Positions 1-8,423 of a stretch of 64,000 nucleotides of DNA are shown one piece after another. Location of the stretch: assembly GCF_963678635.1 (NCBI RefSeq), contig NC_087068.1, positions 20,378,914 through 20,442,913 of the forward strand. The letters are read 5' to 3'. The first letter of the stretch is position 1; each line of letters begins with the position of its first letter. Origin of the DNA: Symsagittifera roscoffensis (taxonomy: Eukaryota > Xenacoelomorpha > Acoela > Convolutidae). The translations under genes and the position numbers were made by a program. The notes under the pieces were generated by a model, which made no database searches, had not been told where the DNA came from, and saw nothing but the letters and a program-made list of their open reading frames with translations.

Positions 1-850
1 TTACTGGAGCTGGTTTGATATTTTTGTCCTTGATGTGCCAATTACAAGCTTCTGTGATTATTCAGGGAGGCTCCTTGCCTGGAATTCAGGGACGCGCATC
101 CCTGAAATTTCAAGGATGCGCCTTGCCTGTTTCAGGCCTGGAATCCACCTGAAACACAGACAGCGAAGGCAACGGAAAAGCTCTTCAGCATAAAGATGGG
201 TGGATGGTTGGGCAATGAATCAAATAGTTTTCTGAGGGTTTAAAAAAAAACGAAAAAGTGAAAGATGGGAACGGTTCAACCTGTGGTGTTTTTAAAGAGT
301 AGTTCCATCTGCTCACTCCTTGTGTCTATATAAGCCAGCGGTAAATTTGGACAAAGAAGAATCTATTTAATAAGTTTATCACAACAATTGGGTTATTTTC
401 AATTGAAGTACGCATGAAAAAAATATATTTTTGTATTTTAAGAAGAGGTCAGTAGGTGGGCAACCCGCTCGCTTGTAAGCTTTATCTAAAGTACACAAGG
501 CATAGTCACCCCTTCGACCATTTCTATAACTTTCGGGCAATTTGGATGATAATCTTTACAAAACGCCTGCTAATTCTTTTGATATCGTTGTAGCCAATAT
601 CGAAATTAACACTAAATATGCAAGAGAAACATTTGAAATCATTATCTTTGAAAAGATTCGTCAGCACTAATCGGAAGCACCCATAGTTTCAAAATAAGCT
701 GCTTAAAAGGAGTCTGAATGCATGTATTTGATAATTAGGATCCTCTTTCCTTCCACATTGACATCTTTTGTATGGCATTTCAGCGTCAAAGAGATGTACT
801 TTTTATCTGTTGAAGATTTAACTTCCGATTTGTTGTCAGCACATTTTCAA
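1..850 (+). repeat. 850-bp dispersed repeat, copy 1 (cut by window start)
   Basis: This block is nearly identical to 11482-12331 and has the same length. The two copies diverge abruptly after the shared sequence acattttcaa (850 and 12331). The first ~43 bases also match 6613-6655. Unlike the copy at 6613-6655, this copy reads straight through attatt into cagggagg, so it shows the uninterrupted form of the PLE target. Bases ~430-650 within it resemble PLE coding DNA. Confidence 0.9.
430..650 (+). pseudogene. Degenerate PLE reverse-transcriptase fragment
   Basis: The DNA aligns by eye with the intact PLE at about 9340-9545, the GLAKVHK / RPVLS region of the reverse transcriptase. Shared stretches include gggcaacccgc, aagtacacaagg and the following proline-rich codons, but many changes and frame breaks remove coding capacity. 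A near-identical fossil sits in the second 850-bp repeat at about 11930-12140, so the fossil was already part of that repeat when it multiplied. Confidence 0.7.
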
Positions 851-899
851 TCCTCCATTGCCGTGTTATTTCTTGGAGAATGCTATAAAATGTACATTG

Positions 900-1390
900 C
901 CGGGATTGGTACATGAAATGCTGTCAACGGGCCCAAAGCATCCATTCAGAGACAAGCTTAATAAAACGCACTTTTGGCTGATACGTTTTAATCACAATTT
1001 TATATAAATTATTCAATCAAAAACCAAAACTTATTGGTGAGACTTTACAGAAAAAATACGGCGTGGCAAAAGCATATCGAAACATAGTAATGCAAAGCTT
1101 AAGAGAAAAGCTGTTGAAAACGAGAAAATTTTTTCAAATAATGGGTTGATGCAGTGGCAGTGGCTTTTGATAATGGGAACAATTTTGCGCCATGAGGAGA
1201 CAGTTTACGGAACAAAATTTATTTTTGTCGGAAATCTGCTCACTTTTATAAAACAAAAGGTGCAACCACTGATGGAGTGATTCTGAAACTTGACAGAGTT
1301 GATGAAATAATTGCTTGCCTTGAATAAAACAAACACGATGAGTGATCTTTTTCATCCTCAATAGCAATGGCATGCTATTGAGGCAGTAAA
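900..1390 (+). pseudogene. Degenerate PLE fragment, N-terminal part of RT ORF
   Basis: This stretch aligns with the intact PLE at about 8885-9330. Recognisable shared pieces are the gggcccaaagcatcc block, agagacaag and the later ataatgggttg and tgcaaccactgatg blocks. The frame is broken repeatedly. It lies downstream of the 430-650 fragment although it corresponds to sequence upstream of it in the element, so the two pieces are in permuted order. It belongs to an older generation than the copy at 6656-11330. Confidence 0.75.
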
Positions 1391-2097
1391 AGTTCTATAA
1401 GACGGAGTTTCCATTTTTGACCCGAATTTCATCAGTGCACTTGCAGTATTTTAACATTTTTATCACTGTCTTTCCTACATCTAGTGCTATTCTTTTAATT
1501 GTAAAATCGTTACATTTTACCCAAAATATCCATCATATTTTTATTTACAAAAAAGAAAAAAAGTAAATTATGAAAGCGGCCCTTCCGTTCAGATACAGTC
1601 GTGTACAAGCTGAATAGGACTCATACTAGCATTGAGAAAATACATCAATAAACAAAATTGCAGGAAATAACTCAAGTCAGCATTTAATGCGTTGTCATTA
1701 AAGGTATTTACTTCAACCGTACCTCCCCTATAAAAGCACTAATTGAATTTCTCTGACTTGCGTCTTACGCAATGATATGCACCTCCGTGTACAAGGAATA
1801 GCGCTCCTGAGCAGCGCGAAGCTTAACTTAGGCCTAATATAGTTTATTGTTTCTGAGTAGCTTTCATGCCTTTTTCACTAAAATTTTCAGCAATGCACTG
1901 CCCTGTCCGCGTAGCTGCTGGTGCAGCACCACCAGTGCAGCCAACAATTAGCGGTAAGAAGCTGCTTTGATCAACTTGTTGAACTCTTTGTTGTTGTCTC
2001 GAGTTTTTTTAGTTTTTCGTGGTACTTATAGGCATCTTTCAGTAATCTTCGTAAATTTTTTTGCGGGTTGAAGACTTTGACATCAATGAAAGTTCGG
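1391..2097. other. Unassigned AT-rich stretch
   Basis: No convincing protein or RNA gene is visible. The one oddity is 1891-1953, a 63-bp GC-richer piece bounded by ttttcag and gtaagaa that reads open in one frame (see findings). Confidence 0.4.
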
Positions 2098-4691
2098 CTA
2101 AACCTTGAACCCTATAATCAATTTTCTTTTTGATAGTCGAGCGTCTCCATCAATTGTGGTTGAACTGTTGACAAAGCTCTCGCCTTGCAACGACTGAATT
2201 TTCGACTCGATTTCAACATCATAGCAAACCTCGCTCATGCGTTTGGCAAAAGCATCTCTGATTTCTTCATGTCTCATGTCCGCGTATCGACCCTTTGCAC
2301 AGTGAATGTCGTGGTTAAGGTCAAAAATTTTCCCACATGCACATGTGAGTAGGAGGTTGAGTTGTTCCCATCCATATCTGAAATAAATTCCAACCCGGAA
2401 TTCAGATCTATTGAGGTTCAAATTATATCTGCTAAGTGGCAGTGCGCTTAACAAGTTTGAAATTCATTTTTCCGAGGCTAGCCCAAGTCCGTATCGTATT
2501 TTGCGCTGTCACTCAAGTTGTTCAAATGGATCGTTCTGTTTTGATTTATTCTTTCAATTTTAAGTTATTTAAATTTTGTTTAAAATTTTTCTTGCTCAGG
2601 TATAGCTGTTAATGGGTCGTGTGTGTCTACGACTGATGCTGTTTCAATTGACTATTCTAAGAAAACTCGCACTGTCAGAAAATAGCTTGATATTTGTACC
2701 GCCCATTTTGAGTAGCTAAGAAGCGATGTCTCTAATTTGATGGCTTATATTATCTTAACCAATTAAACTTGGAATGGGTCTTTCCTGCAGTATCTTCTCG
2801 TAGGTCTGCATGATTTCTGTGGCATTGGTGGTAGTTCAAGCTAGAAGGATAATTTTTCGTGTACCCTTTTTTTTAACTGGAGTACACGTTTTGCGGTGAT
2901 GTTTTTGGCAATCTTGCCAAGTTTTTTCAGTATTTTGTTATGTTTTTCTAACTGAGCTTCTAAGAAAGTTTTACAATTTGTCTGGAATCATATGGCAGAA
3001 CCAACTACTCAGGCCCTTTCTTCATTTTGTTTTCTGTAAATGTGAATACTTTTATCGCCTCAATGTTTTTTTTCATCTTTTTTAATGAGCTGGCTTTTCG
3101 ATGCCTTTACATGACATCCAAAACACTTTCCGTGTTTGATATTGTTGTCAAGAACTGTTCGCAGTGTTTTCAAATTTCCGACTGCGTTCCCATCGTCTGC
3201 ATACCATTTCTGAGTTAAGCTGATATCGTTGACTAATTTTATTTAAGGTAGAGTGGCTAGCCCGTTCATCTCCAGTGCTAGGTGGTATCCTTTTGCGGTT
3301 CCTTCTCTAGGTAGGATAGCTTTTTTTATTTATGAAATGTTTGGATGGATTAGAGTTTGAGTTCTATATAGCGGGTATTCCAGAAGGGCTGCTATATGTT
3401 TTTCAATGCCAATTACCGGTGTAGTGATTTAATAGCATTTTCCGCATCTATCAGTAATACTGCATCGGAACCTGTTTTCTCTTGTTGCTTCCTAAGCGTA
3501 TGATTTGCATATTCGATGCAACATTTTTACCAAGGCATAGTTGGTGAATCGATCCGAGTACCATAAGTTCGCTTTTTAAGCACTTTGTTATCATTCTACC
3601 TATTATTCTGCTGATGACTTCGCCTATGACAACTGGCCTAACTCCTGGGTTTTTATCATGTGAAACTAGTCATTATATGGTTCAAAAAGCTCAGGACTTA
3701 ACAAATCTGTCGATATTTTTTGTGCAGTTTTGGTTAGTGTCTTTGATATTTCAAATGACTGTTGTTCAAGGTGCGTTAAATGCATCTCCGCTCATTCGCA
3801 TCCAGGCCTGAGGGTCCATGAGAACCATGTGTTGACATGGTAGCCTTCCCATCCTTCTGGGCGTTTATTTGGTCGAATGTGGATTGGTGAAAAGGTATTG
3901 TATCTTCGGAGCATGCCGCTACTGAGTTGTTGTTTATTGGTTCCGTGAGAGATGTTTTTCAATGATTTTTTGCTCAACAGTTTGACCTTTGACGGTTTCC
4001 TCGAGTGAGAAAACACCCTTGGACGTATCATCAGTTATTTTAGCAAAAGCACTCAACATTTTTCCGGTGCTCGTAAATTTTTAAATTGATGTGCTTCAAC
4101 GTATACTTTCTTTTTCTTATTCCTTACCAAGCTCATTAAAAAATTCATCCAGTTCGCCCTTATGCCATTGCTTAATCCTTCTCGCTATAGTTTTGGATTT
4201 TAATCCATCCTTTTCCGATTTGGTTTTTATAGCATGGGGTGAGGGAAAACCATTGTTCCATTGCTGCCTGCATTGCGTATGTATTTTTCTTTGTTTCAAT
4301 TAACGAGTTGAGGGTTCTAATTAGAGTCTTTATAAAGTTAAACCCAACTCTTTTTTCTTGCGAGGATCATGAAGACTGGTTTGCAGTGCACTACTTGGGT
4401 GTAGATTGTTCTTGTTTGAACTTTTAGTTCAGATATAGGATTCGCCCAGGGGCTTGGTGTGGCTGTTACAGTTTCGTTGCCGTTTGTAATTGCAGGATTT
4501 TGATGGTTGATCGATTGGGTTTGTTCAGGTTGAGTTGGAGGGACATGGATGTCAGATGTAGTGTGGTCTGTAATCAAGGAGGTGGCAGCAAACGCAGCTG
4601 AAACTGTCATAATGGTCGCTGCCTCGGTTAAGGCCGCTGCATTTCGCATGCCTGAGGTATGCGCATGTTGTGCACTCAATTCCACGGCCAC
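2098..4691 (-). pseudogene. Decayed reverse-transcriptase retroelement (not PLE)
   Basis: I read this on the minus strand as one inactivated element broken by frameshifts and stops. At about 4060-3940 one frame reads FAKITDDTSKG followed by LEETVKGQTVEQ. At 3640-3560 it reads VRPVVIGEVISRIIGRM. At about 3510-3425 a shifted frame gives TGSDAVLLIDAENAIKSL, which looks like RT motif A with its aspartate, followed by a broken ALKNI block. At 2454-2098 an open stretch holds CACGKIFDLNH, then C and RHEEIRDAFAKRM, a Cys/His module that I associate with the C-terminus of some metazoan retroelement polymerases. An alanine- and threonine-rich stretch starting with ATG at 4691 may be the N-terminus. The order of modules supports a single element. 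The class (LINE, DIRS-like or other) is unresolved. No piece is expected to be functional. Confidence 0.7.
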
Positions 4692-6441
4692 TTAAACGGT
4701 TGTTAAGTATATTACAATGTGCTTGATCGGGCTATATACAAGGAGGAATGGTATCCCCAGATCAGCAAGAGAACTTAGGAATAGTTTCAGAAAGGAAATT
4801 TTTAAAGAAATCTTTACCAAAGAACGGGAAATAGATGCCGGCTCGGCAGATAATTTGAGGGGTTAGGATTTAGTTAAGATTGGGCGAAACATTGAGTGTG
4901 TGTGAATGAACAAAGTTAATAATTTATGTGACATTCGACCAGAAATTATCAAAATTATCAAAACACTCTATTTTATGAATTTTTAGCTTCTGGTCATGTC
5001 CTGATTTGAATAAATAACTTCTAAATTCGTTTTAATACTATGAGAAGCTAGGAGTTAAGGGAAAAGGTTGATCCATCTTCGATGGAGATGATAATTTTAA
5101 TCTACTGAACAAAAACAAAAGTATTTTGATAAATATGTAGTAGCCCTGTTTTTAGGAGCGACATTGAGGTTTGGGTGAGCCATTCGGTCATATCTGGAAG
5201 TTTGACCTTGAGGATACGAAGTACGTAGTTTTGGGATGAAGTTTAGTTTTTAAAAAATTCGAATTGAGCCTGTCATGCTCAACTTTCTCGCGACAACTGA
5301 AAACATCAAAAATAAGATCAGAACGACCGAATCGCAATTGCGGGAAAGTGGCAGAAAAAACAGCGGGAAATTGCTATTCGCAATTTCCGAGATTCTAGTA
5401 AAAAACACGAGAGTAGAGCTGTCCTATCTTGATATAGGAGACAGAGTGATTACGAAAGAAAATCGAAATTCAGCTGAACCAGAGTGAACCTTCAGTGGAA
5501 AGGTAGCCAACTGAAGTCTCCCAATGGTTCAGACCCCAAAATTATATTATCAAGATTGAACTCATTTCCTTTGATTGGGATTCATTGATAGCAAACTTCT
5601 CGAGTTGTATTCAATCGTATTTATGCTAGAGTTACTAATTAGCTTAATTACTCTGATTCTCAAGTGTGCTGCTATGTGAGTACCTAATTTAATTTTCCCG
5701 AGTGTATTTTGTGATAAGTATGTTGAGATAAGGCGAGTTTTAGGTTGATCCATCTGAAATGGATCAAAGTTCCACTGTCCAATAAAAAGTAACATAACGG
5801 ATTGTTCCGAACCTGTTTTTAACGGCGTTCGTGTATTTTGGGTATTTTGAGACCTAAGTATGGGGACGTTCTTATTTTCAAGAGTGGGGGGTATTTTGGT
5901 AGTGGCCTTTAAGCTGTAACGGGTTCTAGTCTCATGTCGCAAGTAAACCAAATTGGCTCCGACCGTTTTGAGGTAGAAAAACACAAGAGATAGTGTCCCT
6001 GACTCCTGAGCCTATGGTTATAGGGCCTATTTTTCTTAAGTCTCACATGTGACCGAAGTAGGCGACTGTTACAGGGGATACTGAGACCCAGCCATGAGCT
6101 CACTATTTCTGCATGTAATTAAGTTAATTAGAGCGTTCTGATCGAAGCCAGAAACAGTAACTTTTTTTGTAGACCCGATGTTAGAAAGACCACCAAAAGA
6201 ACTGGCTTTGGCAGATACGGTGAAAAGCATGTAGAGCTGTGTTTAGACGCTGGCCAGTCGGTTTAGAATCTAGCTTTTTTTTCCGTCGATATGTACTTCC
6301 GGGCGAATGTTACATAATTTAATCAGCCCATGCTTATGAATGAAGAGTTCGCGAAAAAAATCATAGTTTTTGGAGCTTTGGATTGTTTCAGGGTTGATTG
6401 GAGTTCTGGGGTGAAACTTGTTTGTAAGTAGATTGATTACG
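4692..6441. other. Unassigned region between two retroelements
   Basis: No family was recognised. A minus-strand open stretch at 5984-5562 (140 codons) has no motif I know and is rich in Ser/Thr/Asn. Minus-strand text at about 6440-6110 also has a coding-like feel but is interrupted by stops. Both could be 5' parts of the decayed element at 2098-4691, but there is no direct evidence. Nothing else is visible. Confidence 0.35.
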
Positions 6442-6655
6442 TTTTTCCACTTTAGCTCAACTTTGCGATGGTGTAGCCTACTATCAGTGAACCCGGCGAC
6501 AATGGTTACTGCATTAAGGCGCTTTGGTTTGCATGCTAAAACTGTTTTATACAGATCTTAAAATGACGCCGCGGTAAGAGTGAACTGTAGGTTTTACTGG
6601 AGCTGGTTTGATATTTTTGTCCTTGATGTGCCAATTACAAGCTTCTGTGATTATT
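6442..6655 (+). repeat. Left copy of 214-bp direct duplication flanking the PLE
   Basis: These bases (tttttccac ... tgtgattatt) recur at 11330-11543 with the same length and only one difference that I could see (cctactatc against cctgctatc). The left copy is preceded by unique sequence and followed by PLE sequence. The right copy is preceded by the PLE 3' end and followed by cagggagg, the natural continuation seen at base 44 of the window. This is the geometry of a target-site duplication. Confidence 0.85.
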
Positions 6656-7184
6656 GTGCAAGATCATCGAGGGTAAAGGCAAGCCCCTGGATAGTGACAG
6701 GGGTTTGTCAGTTCAATCACCAAAGGATGAAAAGCCCCCAATGCTGATGGTGCAATATAGAGGTAACCAGAGCCAATATTTTGCTAACAGGTTACGAAAA
6801 TTAACGAACGTTCAAGTGGTTTTCACCACAAGAAAACTACAATCATGTTTACCATCACTGAAGTCAGCATTTTCTAATGACCTCAAGTCAAGAGTGGTTT
6901 ATAAACTGTCATGTAGTGGATGCACTTCCACCTATGTCGGACAAACTGTTCGACATTTGACCACTAGAATTGAGGAACATAGGAAAGCAGACTCACCGGT
7001 AGGCCTCCACCTTCAGCAATGCCAACTTGAGGGAAATAGCGCAGATCTTAGTTGGGAAATTATAGATAGGTCAAACAACCAAACAAAATTGCTAACACTA
7101 GAGGCAATACATATCAGGAAAGAGAAACCGGGCTTGAACACGCGCGATGAGTTTAGGAGCAGGGAGTTAACACTGAAAATTTAG
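6656..7184 (+). pseudogene. 5'-truncated PLE ORF: GIY-YIG endonuclease part
   Basis: The first codons are cut by the insertion junction. The remainder is open to a stop at 7182-7184 and reproduces the last ~176 residues of the full protein with very few changes, for example Thr for Ile where the full copy has VVFITRK. It includes VVYKLSCSGC and TYVGQT of the GIY-YIG fold. As the 5' half of a pseudo-LTR it is not expected to be translated as a functional polymerase. Confidence 0.9.
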
Positions 7185-7441
7185 TCCCAAAATATTTTTG
7201 GTTTTTTATTCAAAACGTACATGTCTAAATCGAAATTATGACTCAGAAACTTCCAGACAAATTAATTTTAAAATGTTTAATTAATTTTAGAGGTTAAAAG
7301 TATTTTAATCTTAGTGGTAATTTAGAGGTCAACTGTGATTGGCTAATTTTTTATCATGATGGTTTAGAACCAAATTGTATGTGATTTATTGTAAATAACA
7401 TTTGTAAATTGATGTTTTATCGTCATTTAGAGTAGTTTATT

Positions 7442-7489
7442 GTAAAAATCCTGACGATGCACATAGTTGCGAAAACGTTTGAAATTTAC
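7442..7489 (+). ncRNA. Hammerhead-ribozyme-like motif in upstream PLE terminal repeat
   Basis: The conserved core is ctgacga (7451-7457) followed by a short stem gca/tgc around catagt, then gaaa (7471-7474). Stem III would be aac/gtt-like with no loop, which places cleavage after the third t of acgttt. Stem I would pair gtaaa (7442-7446) with tttac (7485-7489), with an AA/AA internal loop and a closing tc/ga. One extra t after ctgacga departs from the consensus. PLEs of many animals are known to carry hammerheads in their terminal repeats, and minimal stem III forms often act as dimers. Confidence 0.55.
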
Positions 7490-7759
7490 TTTTTAGCAAA
7501 AATTTCTTCAATTTTACTTGTAAATTCGTGATAAAACAAAAAACGAAGAGCTTGAAATTCCAACTGTTTTCCCATTAAAGGGCCAGTATAAAAATTTTTA
7601 ATGATTTTCATCAATGTAATGAGAATTTTTATAGTGTTTTTTTTTATCGATACGTAAAAAATGGCCGATTTTTATTTGAGTTACCGAAATGTTTCATATT
7701 GTAGCAGCTAGCTCCCTGTTCCACAGCATCAACACCCTTAACACAGGGGAAAAAAGTAA

Positions 7760-8322
7760 TACGAGAGCCTTGTTACAGCAATTCCTGGCCTATCCCTTAA
7801 TAACAACTTGCTGAACCAAGGAAAGAACCTCCGACGACTACTCGAAGACAGTCCACTGAAGGAGAAAAAAGTGGTTGTGTGGCACGACGTGGTGAACAAC
7901 ACCATTAGCAGCCACAGAACAAACAACTATCGCCCAGCTGGTGTCGAGGAGCTGACAAACTATTTGAAGACGAAGAAGCAGCAGATATTGGCGATCGTTT
8001 ATTGCAGAAGGGAAGGAACGCCCGACTTGTTTAGTCAGCTTCTCGGCACAGGGGTGCTCATTATTCCAGCTACAAAACGACTACTCTCCAAGAGAAAGCA
8101 AAACAACCCGGAGCAGCTATAGGAATATTTGAAGCTGCACCAGAGTGCTGATTTGGAGCTGAAATCTCTGCGATTGGTAGTGGCACACAAAGAAAGGCTG
8201 TCAGAGCTGATTGGCAATATCAGGGGCAAACAACAGAGACCATCACAGACAAGGAGGAAGGCGAAAGCAAGACGTGAGCAGAAGCTGAGGGCAGAGGAAG
8301 TGTCTGCGCTTCAAAGACAGGG
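7760..8322 (+). CDS. PLE upstream ORF (ORF1), with one in-frame TAG
   Basis: An open frame runs from just after a TAA at 7757. It begins YESLVTAIPGLS, continues through KKVVVWHDVVNNTI and IVYCRREGTP, and meets a TAG at 8120-8122. The same frame then continues with a basic helix-rich region (LHQSADLELKSL ... RRKAKARREQK). Composition carries on smoothly across the TAG, which suggests a nonsense mutation or readthrough inside a single domain rather than two genes. No ATG is evident at the start, so a further upstream exon or a non-standard start is possible. The frame leads into a splice-donor-like gtgaga at 8323. Biochemical function is unknown; I do not assign an esterase fold because no catalytic motif is visible. 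Confidence 0.6.
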
Positions 8323-8423
8323 GTGAGAAGAGTGTGATTTGTTTTGCTTTGTGCCTTGTGAGTTTCATTACTCGTGGCCTGCAAAACAATGACCACAGTA
8401 CTTTTGCCTGCTGTTTGGCTCAG
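8323..8423 (+). other. Predicted spliceosomal intron inside the PLE
   Basis: The donor is gg|gtgagaag and the acceptor is tttggctcag|a, preceded by a pyrimidine-rich tract. Removing these 101 bases joins the upstream ORF (phase 2) exactly in frame with the RT ORF and removes the intervening stops. PLEs are among the few retroelements known to keep introns, so this is credible. It has not been tested with transcripts. Confidence 0.6.

Noticed and set aside
722-916. Small plus-strand ORF of 64 codons
   Set aside because: It straddles the boundary of the 850-bp repeat at 850 and does not exist in copy 2; no motif.
7760-8122. SGNH-esterase assignment for the PLE upstream ORF
   Set aside because: Esterase plus PHD occurs in CR1-like LINEs, but no GDS block or catalytic Asp-His pair can be recognised here.
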